64,000 bases of DNA from Bog-756 sp963699105 (GTDB taxonomy: Bacteria > Actinomycetota > Acidimicrobiia > Acidimicrobiales > RAAP-2): assembly GCA_963699105.1 (NCBI GenBank), contig CAVOTI010000001.1, positions 620,001 through 684,000 on the forward strand, written 5' to 3'. The position numbers were made by a program, and so were the translations under genes. The notes under the pieces were generated by a model. It saw only the letters and a list, made by a program, of their open reading frames with translations. It did not search any database and was not told the origin of the DNA. Shown one piece after another: positions 35,728 to 43,554 of the stretch. How positions within the stretch are numbered: position 1 is the stretch's first letter; the number at the start of each line of letters is the position of its first letter.

Positions 35728-36738
35728 GTGGTGACGGTGGCCGCCGCCGTCGGTCCCTATTCGTGGGAACCCCATCTGCTGACCTGGGCGGTGCTGATCC
35801 TGGTGGTGGGGTCGGTGGTGCTCGGCCATCGTCGCCTGGTGGCGTCCACCGAGACGCCCATCCCCTGGTCGCGACGTCAGATCATCCAGTTCGCCGGCGC
35901 CGCGGTGGGGGCGGCCATCGCCCTCACCTGGCCGCTGGCCGACCTGGCGGCCCACTGGTCACTGCTCACCCTGGTGGTCCAGCGGCTCATCCTCTTGCTG
36001 GTGGTGGCGCCCCTGGTGTTGCTGGGGCTGCCCTACGACGTCGTCCAATGGGCCACCCGTCCGGTGGCGGTGGACTCGTTGCTGATCCGCCTGCAGCGAC
36101 CGCTGGTGGCCATCGTCACGGTGACGGTACTGGTGGTGGGATCGATGGCCCCGTTCATCGTCCGCGCCCAGTCGGAGTCCTTTTTGGCCCGAGGAGCGGT
36201 CTCCGGGGTGATCCTCTTCGCCGGCCTGGTCCTGTGGATACCGGTCCTCGGGAGGATCCCCGGCATCGCCCGCCCGAAACCGGTGATCCGGTTCGCCTAC
36301 CTGGTCGTCCAGGCGGTGGTGCCCGCCTTCCTGTCCTTCATCTACATCTTCTCGATCCACCCGCTCTACCGTGAGTTCTCCCGCTCCCGCCAGGCCATCG
36401 GGCTGCGACCGCTCAACGACCAGCAGATCGCCGGGTTCGCCTCCAAGTTGTCGATGCTGTTGGTGCTGCTGTCGGTCGGGGCTGCCGTGCTGGCCCGGGC
36501 CTCGACATCCGAGGAGGACTTCGTAGAGAACGAACCGCTCCTGTGGGCCGATGTGGAGCGCCAGTTCGAGCGCATGGACCGCAAGGGGACCGGGCCGGGT
36601 GGGGATCTGGACCAGGCGCAAAGAGGTGAGACACCCGGCCCCCCCGCCCGGACCTCCGACTTGTCGCCGGACCCGGCCGACCGGTCACGTCCGACGGGCG
36701 ATCCCAATGAACAGGAACGGCCACCCGACGACCCGTGA
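35728..36738 (+). CDS. ctaG: CtaG-like cytochrome c oxidase assembly membrane protein
   Basis: Integral membrane protein of the caa3-type CtaG family, thought to help copper insertion or assembly of cytochrome oxidase. It has several membrane segments (for example TWAVLILVVGSVVLGH, LLVVAPLVLLGLPYDVVQWA, AIVTVTVLVVGSMAPFIV, GVILFAGLVLWIPVLGRIPG, FLSFIYIFSIHPLYREFSR). The last 80 residues are Pro/Asp-rich and cytosolic. The GTG at 35728 gives 336 residues. No oxidase genes are close, so the role rests on family resemblance. Confidence 0.8.
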   Translation: MVTVAAAVGPYSWEPHLLTWAVLILVVGSVVLGHRRLVASTETPIPWSRRQIIQFAGAAVGAAIALTWPLADLAAHWSLLTLVVQRLILLLVVAPLVLLGLPYDVVQWATRPVAVDSLLIRLQRPLVAIVTVTVLVVGSMAPFIVRAQSESFLARGAVSGVILFAGLVLWIPVLGRIPGIARPKPVIRFAYLVVQAVVPAFLSFIYIFSIHPLYREFSRSRQAIGLRPLNDQQIAGFASKLSMLLVLLSVGAAVLARASTSEEDFVENEPLLWADVERQFERMDRKGTGPGGDLDQAQRGETPGPPARTSDLSPDPADRSRPTGDPNEQERPPDDP

Positions 36739-36847
36739 GATGGGCGGTGGATCCTCTCGCCGGCGGTGGTGGCCGGCGGGATGACCGGCGGCCCGGTGGC
36801 CATTGGCATCCCCACCGAGGGCCCCGACATCTTCGTAGCATGGCCCC

Positions 36848-38206
36848 GTGACCATCCACGCCCCCATCGCACCGGTCTTCCGTCACTTCGTGACGGGAAC
36901 GGTGCCGGCCGGTATCGAGGAGCTGGCCGGCCGGCCGGCCATGGTGGTGCGATCGGTGTCCACCCTGCGCCGTGGGGCCCTCTCCGTCGAGGACGGCGAG
37001 ACGATCCGGGTGGCGGCCGACGCGGCTCTCTCCTATCGGATACCCGTGGTGTTGGTGCTGGCCTCGAGCGGTGCGGACGTGTCCGACGGGGTGGCCTCGT
37101 TGCACGGCTGGGGCCGGTCGGCTCGAGCCCTCACTGCCTGTTCCGGGATCGTCCCGGTGGTGGCGGTGGTGATCGGACCCGCCCTGTCGGGGCCGGCCCT
37201 GCTCCTTGGCATCGCCGACGTGGTCATCATGACCACCGACGCCTTCGCTTTCGTGTCGGGCCCGGCTCGGGTCGAGGAGTTCACCGGTGTCCGGATCGGC
37301 ATCCACCAGCTGGGCGGGACGGCCATGCACACCCGCTCGAGCGGACTGTGCGCCATCGAGGCTTCGTCGGAAGAGGACGCCATGGCCCACGTGGCACACG
37401 TGCTGGGCCTGCTGCCGTCGAATGCCGACGAGCTGGCACCCGTCGGCGAACGCCTCGACCAGGCCGATCGGCCGGTCCATGAATTGCGGGAGATCATTCC
37501 GGCCCGGACCACCAGCTCGTACGACGTCCGCCGAGTGGCCATGGCCCTGGCCGACGATCACGATGTCACCGAGCTGTGGAGCCGGTGGTCACCGCAGCTG
37601 ATGACCGCTCTGGGTCGGATCGACGGGAGGACCGTCGGGTTCGTGGCCAACCAGCCCCAGGCCCTGGCCGGCACCCTGGACATCGCCGCTTCGCAGAAGG
37701 GGGCGCGTTTCGTCCGATTCTGCGACGCCTTCAACGTGCCACTGGTGACCCTGGTCGACACCCCGGGGTTCCTGCCCGGCAAGGACCTGGAGTGGCGGGG
37801 CATGATCCGACACGGGGCCGAGCTGGCCTTCGCCTATGCGGAGGCCACCGTGCCCCGGGTGTGCGTGATCCTGCGCAAGGCCTTCGGAGGGGCCTACATC
37901 GTGATGGACTCCAAGGGGCTGGGGAACGACCTGTGCTTCGCCTGGCCGGGTGCCGAGATCGCGGTGATGGGAGCCGAGGGGGCGGTACAGATCCTCCACC
38001 GCCGCATTCTGCCCGAGGAGCGCCAGGGGCTCCAGGACGAGTACGCAGCCCGGTTCCTCACTCCGTGGGAGGCATCGGAGCGCGGCTTCGTCGACGCCGT
38101 CATCGACCCGGGTGAGACCAGGTCGGTGGTGGCCAGGGCCTTGGGTACCCTGGACACCGAGCGGGAGATGCTCCCGGGCCGCAAGCACACGGTGGGGCCG
38201 CTGTAG
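36848..38206 (+). CDS. Acyl-CoA carboxylase carboxyltransferase (beta) subunit
   Basis: Crotonase-fold carboxyltransferase moving carboxyl from biotin to acetyl-, propionyl- or another acyl-CoA. TALGRIDGRTVGFVANQPQA, FVRFCDAFNVPLVTLVDTPG, FLPGKDLEWRGMIRHGAELA, VCVILRKAFGGAYIVMDSKG and FAWPGAEIAVMGAEGAVQIL are all family signatures. The C-terminal half is textbook, but the N-terminal half is reduced: 452 residues against about 510-540, with the start (VFRHFVTGTVPAGIEELAGR) replacing the usual family N-terminus. The specific acyl substrate is not deducible. GTG start at 36848. Alone, with no alpha or biotin carrier gene nearby. Confidence 0.88.
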   Translation: MTIHAPIAPVFRHFVTGTVPAGIEELAGRPAMVVRSVSTLRRGALSVEDGETIRVAADAALSYRIPVVLVLASSGADVSDGVASLHGWGRSARALTACSGIVPVVAVVIGPALSGPALLLGIADVVIMTTDAFAFVSGPARVEEFTGVRIGIHQLGGTAMHTRSSGLCAIEASSEEDAMAHVAHVLGLLPSNADELAPVGERLDQADRPVHELREIIPARTTSSYDVRRVAMALADDHDVTELWSRWSPQLMTALGRIDGRTVGFVANQPQALAGTLDIAASQKGARFVRFCDAFNVPLVTLVDTPGFLPGKDLEWRGMIRHGAELAFAYAEATVPRVCVILRKAFGGAYIVMDSKGLGNDLCFAWPGAEIAVMGAEGAVQILHRRILPEERQGLQDEYAARFLTPWEASERGFVDAVIDPGETRSVVARALGTLDTEREMLPGRKHTVGPL

Positions 38207-38293
38207 GAGCCGCCGGGCCGGCCACCGCCGCTCACTCCTGGTGACGATGATCGACTGGCGACCGTCGCAGATACGACAGCGGGACTCGATGCA

Positions 38294-40009
38294 TCAACGG
38301 AGACAGGAGTCAGGGGAACTGGCCGGCGAGTAGAACGAGACGGTGTTGTCGCTGAACGTCGAGACCTTGGTCAATCGGTAGAGGCCGCCGAGGATCGTCG
38401 GCCGCGACGGCGGGTCGAAGGTCACAATCACCGCCGGCTTTTGGCTGACAATCACTCGTCCCACCACCGAATTGACGAGGTACCAGTCAGGATCTTGAAC
38501 TCCCCATGGCCACTTGACCGACGATGGAGACTCTGAGGCGATGGTGTTGTCGGTAAGTCCGCGCAGATCGAGCAAGCGGAGGTCCTGGCGGGCGAACCCC
38601 AGATATCCGACTTCGGTGGTGGCCACCAGTTGGCCCGGGCGGAGGCATCGGAGTTCTCCTGGGATCGTCGCCCAAATCTGACTGAGGCTGAGGTCCGTAT
38701 ATTGGCCAGAGCCGATCAACGCCTGATCACTCAGTCCCCTGATGTCCCAAATCGGTGCATTCACCGACCGCAGGGGAAGGATCGAAGCCGACACCAGAGC
38801 CGCCGTTCCCAGGACCATGGCGCACCGCCTCAGATCAGCATTGGGATGGCGACCACACAACGAGACCAGTTCCGCCAGCCCGAGCACCTCGACGACCACG
38901 AGGGGGATGACGGCAGGAGCTTCGAACCGTCCACCTTGCATCCAGTCACCACCGGAGCTCACGATGAAGGCGGCTTGGCCGACGATGATCGCCACCAGGT
39001 ACACACACCGAGGATGGCGTCGCACCACGGCGTAGACGCCGAGGACCAACAACGTGAGTTGCACGCACAGGACCAACGCCACCACGCCGTGGGGGCGCGC
39101 CGCAGTGGACACCTCCTTCTGGAATGGATCGACAAGGTACTCCAGGCCCAATGAATATGACCGCCCCGGCGCCATGTTCTTGGCGTAGAAGGTGGTGGGC
39201 AGAACAGTTCCGAAATAAGCCAGCTCACTCACCATCGTCAGCGCCGCGGCTAAGAGCGCACCTCCGAACCAGGCGATCCGACGCGGCCCGGCCGCCGATC
39301 GATCCACCAGCAGGCCGACTCCGGCCATACAAACGATCGGGGCCAGAGCGTCGAGGCGGGTAAGCACGGCAGCGAACGCCAGCCCGGCGAGGACGAAGGT
39401 CGATCGATCGGGTCCGTCGATGACCAGCCGGTGGGCCAGCGACACCACCAACCACATGAGCAAGGATGTTTCGAGCCCATTGCCCGACGAGAAGGCCACG
39501 ATCCAACAGGATCCGATGGCGATGTAGCCCACTCGCTGGCTCCACCGGGGAAGATCGAGTCCGTAGACCAGACGGGCCCCTTGGCGAATCGACAGCACTC
39601 CGAACACCAGCGAGGCCAGTTTCAGTTTGAGGAGAGCATGCCCGCCGGGGACGAGATAGAGGGCGGCGGTGATGACCAGATGCAGCGGACTGGTGAAGCC
39701 CTGGACGCGCTGTCCGGCGTTGAACACCGGACCCAGCCCATGGACGAGGTTGGCGGCATAGCGGAGCGTGATGAATGGATCGTCGGCCACGCTGGCGAAC
39801 GTCAGCGACACGGCCACCGCAAACGGAAGGTACAAAAAGACGATGGCATCGAACCGCGTGGGCCCGGGTGGAGCTGACCGGGAGGGCGCTTCGGTCGGCG
39901 GCCGAACGGGCCGGGAAGCCCATCCGCTTTCCCTCAGGGAAACGCCCGAGTCGATCAAGGTCTGGCCCTGGCCCTGTTGACCGGGTCCCTTCGGAGGTGA
40001 TCGGCCCAT
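38294..40009 (-). CDS. GT-C family membrane glycosyltransferase, AftB-like
   Basis: Multi-spanning protein of 571 residues. After a proline-rich cytosolic start, the first membrane segment leads into SVADDPFITLRYAANL and FNAGQRVQGFTSPLHL. This is the acidic-pair signature (DDxFI...YAxNL...GxRVxGFTS) typical of actinobacterial polyprenyl-phosphate-sugar transferases such as the arabinofuranosyltransferase AftB. About ten hydrophobic segments follow, then a soluble C-terminal domain of about 160 residues (from SLSQIWATIPGELRC). Donor and acceptor are unknown. It overlaps the upstream membrane-protein gene by 55 bp and lies downstream of the pilin genes on the same strand, making pilin or envelope glycosylation plausible (inference). 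Confidence 0.75.
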   Translation of the reverse strand: MGRSPPKGPGQQGQGQTLIDSGVSLRESGWASRPVRPPTEAPSRSAPPGPTRFDAIVFLYLPFAVAVSLTFASVADDPFITLRYAANLVHGLGPVFNAGQRVQGFTSPLHLVITAALYLVPGGHALLKLKLASLVFGVLSIRQGARLVYGLDLPRWSQRVGYIAIGSCWIVAFSSGNGLETSLLMWLVVSLAHRLVIDGPDRSTFVLAGLAFAAVLTRLDALAPIVCMAGVGLLVDRSAAGPRRIAWFGGALLAAALTMVSELAYFGTVLPTTFYAKNMAPGRSYSLGLEYLVDPFQKEVSTAARPHGVVALVLCVQLTLLVLGVYAVVRRHPRCVYLVAIIVGQAAFIVSSGGDWMQGGRFEAPAVIPLVVVEVLGLAELVSLCGRHPNADLRRCAMVLGTAALVSASILPLRSVNAPIWDIRGLSDQALIGSGQYTDLSLSQIWATIPGELRCLRPGQLVATTEVGYLGFARQDLRLLDLRGLTDNTIASESPSSVKWPWGVQDPDWYLVNSVVGRVIVSQKPAVIVTFDPPSRPTILGGLYRLTKVSTFSDNTVSFYSPASSPDSCLR

Positions 40010-41496
40010 GAAGCCAACAACGCCCTTCCGAGCTTGGGGCTTCGACGGATCCCGTCCGCCGCGGAAACGGCAGTGTCATCGGACAGGTGACCGATTGGCA
40101 GACGGCGCCCGCCGTCGCCTTGGCCGGCCGCCCCTCCGGACACATGCACATGCCACCATTGCCAGATTCGATCCGACGGCGCCACCAGAGAGCGGACGGG
40201 GACGGATGATCGGGTCGGCCCATCAGCCGCCAAATCCACAGGTGCACCGAGACTCCGGAGTCGGATCGAACCGGAGGGTCCGAAGGCGCCACGGCCGGGC
40301 CAGGCCAGGGCCAGGCCCACGGCCAGTAGAACCACCATCGGGACCCAATAGCCCCAGTCCGAGAAGTGGTGGAAGGCCAGCACGGTGGCGATCATGGCGG
40401 TCAGCCAGGCGCCGACCATCCTCGGCCACCGGTTCAGCGATGAGGCCACCATGACGATGGCGGCCAGCGGCGGCCCCAGGTAGAACGAGACCATCACCGA
40501 CTCGAAGAAACAGCGCAGGCTGAGAGCCAAGGCACACAGCCAGAGAAGGCCGAGGAGGGATGGCCGCCGGCGAGCAGAATAGATGCCGAGTCCGAGGGCG
40601 GCAACGACGGCGATCATCCTGCCCGGTCCGGCTCCGACACTCACTCGGGTGAGGTGGGGGGCCAGCGCCACCCACGGGGTGGCGTGGTCGATGGTCGGAA
40701 AATTGGCCTGGTGGAGGAGGACGTTCGACGTGGACCGCCAGTTGGCCAGCAGCGGCGTACCCACCAGGACAATGGTGGGTACCGCACCCAGCAGGCAGAC
40801 CTTGATCCGCTGACCCCTGCGGGTGAAGGAGAGACCGAGCGGAAACATGAGGAATACCAGTGGCTGGACGACGATGGCCAGACCCCACAGCCAACCGGTG
40901 AGCGACCATCGCCCCCTGAATGTGGCCAGTAGGGCGTAGAGAGCAAGCGACAGTGCCAAGAGGTCCTCGGGATGTCCCCAGATGGCCAGCACTTGGAATA
41001 TGACCGCAGCCTCGGCCCAGCACAGGGCGATGCGGTGCGGTCTACCGGCCCCCAATTCCTCGGCCATGGCATCCAAGCCGACCAAGCAGGACGAACCCAG
41101 GAGCAATATTGCCGGCCCGAGCAAGAGCCATGACGTCGGTTGACTGAGGAAGATCGGATCGATCGACTCGCTCAACCCCAGCCCACCCGAGACCATGGCC
41201 ACGGGGGCCAGGAGGACGGCGATGCCCGGAAAGGTGACGAGCTGGGTATCCCTTCCGTACACGCTCCCGAGATCCCCCCACCCGACCCAGTGGGCGGCCC
41301 GGAATGTCGACCAGATGTCTCCGGGAATGACCCAGGACCCGGTGTGGTGGACCACGGCATTCCAGCGGAACGAATACACCATCGAGACGACGGTGAAAAC
41401 CACCATGGCCGTCAACGGCCATTTCCGATCTCTGGCATGTTCCACCAGCCAGCCGATTCGGCTGTTGCCAGGTTCTCCTTCTTGATCGCCCTTCAT
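39955..41496 (-). CDS. Multi-spanning membrane protein, GT-C-like, paralogue A
   Basis: Membrane protein of 513 residues with about ten hydrophobic segments. The first periplasmic loop carries GDIWSTFRAAHWVGWGDLG and VYGRDTQLVTFPGIAVLLAP; further on is AIWGHPEDLLALSLALYALL. The same landmarks (LGDAKWTVQSAQYVTFGGLG, VYSINPQFLPLPGFLLVLAP, WAGHPEDLLAIGLSTVSIAL) occur in the plus-strand gene at 43555, so the two are paralogues. Topology, the acidic first loop and the neighbour resemble GT-C glycosyltransferases, but no catalytic assignment is certain. It lies 248 bp downstream of pilin copy 1, behind a strong terminator. Confidence 0.7.
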   Translation of the reverse strand: MKGDQEGEPGNSRIGWLVEHARDRKWPLTAMVVFTVVSMVYSFRWNAVVHHTGSWVIPGDIWSTFRAAHWVGWGDLGSVYGRDTQLVTFPGIAVLLAPVAMVSGGLGLSESIDPIFLSQPTSWLLLGPAILLLGSSCLVGLDAMAEELGAGRPHRIALCWAEAAVIFQVLAIWGHPEDLLALSLALYALLATFRGRWSLTGWLWGLAIVVQPLVFLMFPLGLSFTRRGQRIKVCLLGAVPTIVLVGTPLLANWRSTSNVLLHQANFPTIDHATPWVALAPHLTRVSVGAGPGRMIAVVAALGLGIYSARRRPSLLGLLWLCALALSLRCFFESVMVSFYLGPPLAAIVMVASSLNRWPRMVGAWLTAMIATVLAFHHFSDWGYWVPMVVLLAVGLALAWPGRGAFGPSGSIRLRSLGAPVDLAADGPTRSSVPVRSLVAPSDRIWQWWHVHVSGGAAGQGDGGRRLPIGHLSDDTAVSAADGIRRSPKLGRALLASWADHLRRDPVNRARARP

Positions 41497-41650
41497 GGCA
41501 GGAGGTTCTCCGTCGCTTCATCTGGTAGTGGTTGTCATGTGCCCCAACGGCAATGAGTGTCCAAGTCCGTCGACGATGCCATTCGTTGTCCGGAGCCAGC
41601 ACAGGTGCGAGAGCATGATCTGATCGTCGACCCGTACCGCCCCGGAAGAA

Positions 41651-41690
41651 CAGGAATGCCCCCTCCGGATGAAAGGAGAGGGCATTCCTG
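41651..41690. terminator. Strong 16-bp hairpin after pilin copy 1
   Basis: CAGGAATGCCCCCTCC (41651-41666) and GGAGAGGGCATTCCTG (41675-41690) form a long stem with one mismatch and an 8-base loop. On the minus strand it follows the pilin stop at 41745. The 637-bp duplication begins exactly at its upstream edge (41690), so pilin copy 2 lacks it. Confidence 0.85.
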
Positions 41691-42326
41691 TTCACTAGTC
41701 CTCAGACGGGAGAGGAGTTCCTCTGCCCGGAGAAGACGGTCAGGTCAGTGGGGGAACCCACCCGACGACTGGATCTGCCACACTGCGCCGGTGCCGCTGA
41801 GCTTCGGAGTCGAAGCGTTGCAGTCGGTCTGGGTGCTGTCGCCCTTGGCCTCGGCGTAGAACGTGCCGGTGTTGGTCGGATAGGTCACGGCACCCGCGGT
41901 GGTCGAGCCGTTAGCCGTCCCTGCCGCCGTGGTGCTGTACGGGGCGGTGGTGGTGGTCACGGCAATCGGATTGTCGACCAGGTACCAGCAGTTCCCCGAG
42001 GTGGAGTAGGCGGCCAGGGCGATGCCGTTACCATCAGCCGACACGGCCACGGAGATGACCCCTTGGCCGGTCGAATTGGTGGTCACCCAGCTCAGGCTGG
42101 GCTCAGCCGAAGACAGAGTGGCGGTGGTGACACCGGTGTAGGTCTGGCTGTTGGTCTGGAAGGCGGCCTTGGCGTTGACCAGTCCGGTGTTCAGGTTGGA
42201 CTGTGAAGCCCGGTCATTGGCCGACTTCGTCACCCCGAGGAACGTCGGAATGGCGATGGCCAGCAAGATGGCCAGAATCAACAGCACGACCATGAGTTCG
42301 ATGAGGGTGAAGCCGGCGTCCTCGCC
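41690..42326. repeat. Direct repeat of 637 bp, copy 1
   Basis: Matches 42584-43220 at a constant offset of 894 bp with five substitutions, 99.2 percent identical. It covers the mature pilin coding sequence from the GEDAG processing site to the stop plus 55 bp of 3' flank with a smaller hairpin (41707-41728). The leader-coding part lies outside. Confidence 0.95.
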
Positions 42327-42383
42327 GAGTTCGCTCACGTTGTCCCGCCTGTCGTTGAGGCGCTGGATAGCGGCTGAAAACAT
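41745..42383 (-). CDS. Type IV major pilin-like protein, copy 1
   Basis: Prepilin of 212 residues. The leader MFSAAIQRLNDRRDNVSELG ends at the processing site EDAG/FTLIELMVVLLILAILL: Gly at -1, Phe at +1, Glu at +5, followed by the hydrophobic assembly helix. The mature part continues AIPTFLGVTKSANDRASQSN, then a Ser/Thr-rich globular domain (ITVTTTTAP-like runs and STTAAGTANGSTTAGAV), with two cysteines (GNCWYLV and TDCNAST) that could form the usual C-terminal disulfide. The ATG at 42383 has AGGAGG six to eight bases upstream. A palindrome at 42403-42416 precedes the ribosome binding site. Predicted subunit of the pilus assembled by the PilB/C/M/N/O genes downstream. Confidence 0.92.
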   Translation of the reverse strand: MFSAAIQRLNDRRDNVSELGEDAGFTLIELMVVLLILAILLAIAIPTFLGVTKSANDRASQSNLNTGLVNAKAAFQTNSQTYTGVTTATLSSAEPSLSWVTTNSTGQGVISVAVSADGNGIALAAYSTSGNCWYLVDNPIAVTTTTAPYSTTAAGTANGSTTAGAVTYPTNTGTFYAEAKGDSTQTDCNASTPKLSGTGAVWQIQSSGGFPH

Positions 42384-42402
42384 TTACTGCCTCCTCGTGA
42401 TT

Positions 42403-42416
42403 ATTGATGCATCAAT
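42403..42416. promoter_or_regulatory. 14-bp perfect palindrome upstream of pilin copy 1
   Basis: ATTGATGCATCAAT, AT-rich in a GC-rich genome, lies 20 bp upstream of the pilin ATG, just before its AGGAGG. Position and symmetry suggest an operator or an mRNA leader hairpin. Confidence 0.6.
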
Positions 42417-42480
42417 GTGGACGCCAGGTTTGACATCCGATGGGGCTATCGGCCCGTTTCCGCTGAGCCTTTAGCAATTC

Positions 42481-42498
42481 ATGAGGGTCTTCCCTCAT
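42481..42498 (+). terminator. Hairpin with T-tract between the pilin copies
   Basis: ATGAGGG TCTT CCCTCAT is a perfect 7-bp stem followed on the plus strand by TTTTC. It resembles an intrinsic terminator for plus-strand (antisense) transcription. On the minus strand it would sit between pilin copy 2 and copy 1. Confidence 0.5.
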
Positions 42499-42583
42499 TT
42501 TTCGTGGGGCCGAGGGCCCATCTGCCTCGCCCGGCCTGAAGGCCGAACAGCAAACACCGAGCGGCGAGCAGACGGAGTCGTCC

Positions 42584-43220
42584 GTTCACTAGTCCTCAGA
42601 CGGGAGAGGAGTTCCTCTGCCCGGAGAAGACGGTCAGGTCAGTGGGGGAACCCACCCGACGACTGGATCTGCCACACTGCGCCGGTGCCGCTGAGCTTCG
42701 GAGTCGAAGCGTTGCAGTCGGTCTGGGTGCTGTCGCCCTTGGCCTCGGCGTAGAACGTGCCGGTGTTGGTCGGATAGGTCACGGCACCCGCGGTGGTCGA
42801 GCCGTTAGCCGTCCCTGCCGCCGTGGTGCTGTATGGGGCGGTGGTGGTGGTCACGGCAATCGGATTGTCGACCAGGTACCAGCAGTTCCCCGAGGTGGAG
42901 TAGGCGGCCAGGGCGATGCCGTGGCCATCGGCCGACACGGCCACGGAGATGACCCCTTGGCCGGTCGAATTGGTGGTCACCCAGCTCAGGCTGGGCTCAG
43001 CCGAAGACAGAGTGGCGGTGGTGACACCGGTGTAGGTCTGGCTGTTGGTCTGGAAGGCGGCCTTGGCGTTGACCAGCCCGGTGTTCAGGTTGGACTGTGA
43101 AGCCCGGTCATTGGCCGACTTCGTCACCCCGAGGAACGTCGGAATGGCGATGGCCAGCAAGATGGCCAGAATCAACAGCACGACCATGAGTTCGATGAGG
43201 GTGAAGCCGGCGTCCTCGCC
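42584..43220. repeat. Direct repeat of 637 bp, copy 2
   Basis: Second copy of 41690-42326, with five differences; only the Asn-to-His change (context SADGNGI versus SADGHGI) alters the protein. Identity stops precisely at the codons for GEDAG, so the two copies have unrelated upstream sequences. Confidence 0.95.
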
Positions 43221-43424
43221 TCCGACGGTCCTGGCAAGACGGCCGGTGTGGCCCCGCCCACTCGATCTCTGGACAAGGGCCTGCGCCCTGTCTCGGACAC
43301 TCGGTCGGGCCGGCGCCGGAGTACCCGGCGCTCCACCCGGCACATGGACATTGGACAGCTCTGCTACTTCATGATCGAGAATCATGAACGGTTTATCGGC
43401 CGGTTCCCGACAGACCTGGAGCAC
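42639..43424 (-). CDS. Type IV pilin-like protein, copy 2, with different leader
   Basis: The mature sequence equals pilin copy 1 except for one residue. The upstream part is unrelated: with the GTG at 43424 the leader is about 70 residues, beginning MLQVCREPADKPFMILDHEV and ending LARTVGGEDAG, far longer than a normal prepilin leader. Other starts are an ATG at 43385, inside a palindrome, and a GTG at 43343; none has a good ribosome binding site. The gene may be poorly expressed or silent, or use the long leader. It lacks the strong terminator found after copy 1. Divergent from the plus-strand GT-C-like paralogue. Confidence 0.75.
   Translation of the reverse strand: MLQVCREPADKPFMILDHEVAELSNVHVPGGAPGTPAPARPSVRDRAQALVQRSSGRGHTGRLARTVGGEDAGFTLIELMVVLLILAILLAIAIPTFLGVTKSANDRASQSNLNTGLVNAKAAFQTNSQTYTGVTTATLSSAEPSLSWVTTNSTGQGVISVAVSADGHGIALAAYSTSGNCWYLVDNPIAVTTTTAPYSTTAAGTANGSTTAGAVTYPTNTGTFYAEAKGDSTQTDCNASTPKLSGTGAVWQIQSSGGFPH
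43368..43388. promoter_or_regulatory. 21-bp palindrome over a candidate pilin start
   Basis: TTCATGAT (43368-43375) and ATCATGAA (43381-43388) are perfect inverted arms around CGAGA. The minus-strand ATG at 43385 falls inside it, so either protein binding or RNA folding would affect the start of pilin copy 2. Confidence 0.55.
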
Positions 43425-43554
43425 ATTTTCCCAGGTCCTAAGCTTGAAATTACCTTGGAATCATTTCTACGACACCGCGGTGAATCCCTATCGGGAAGCC
43501 CTCGCCGTCTGGTATTTCGTCAAGATCGGACGCCAATGCGTCGATTGTGGATTG

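Noticed and set aside
41748..42206. Plus-strand open frame repeated at 42642-43100
   Set aside because: It appears twice only because it is the antisense of the duplicated pilin gene; no start signals.
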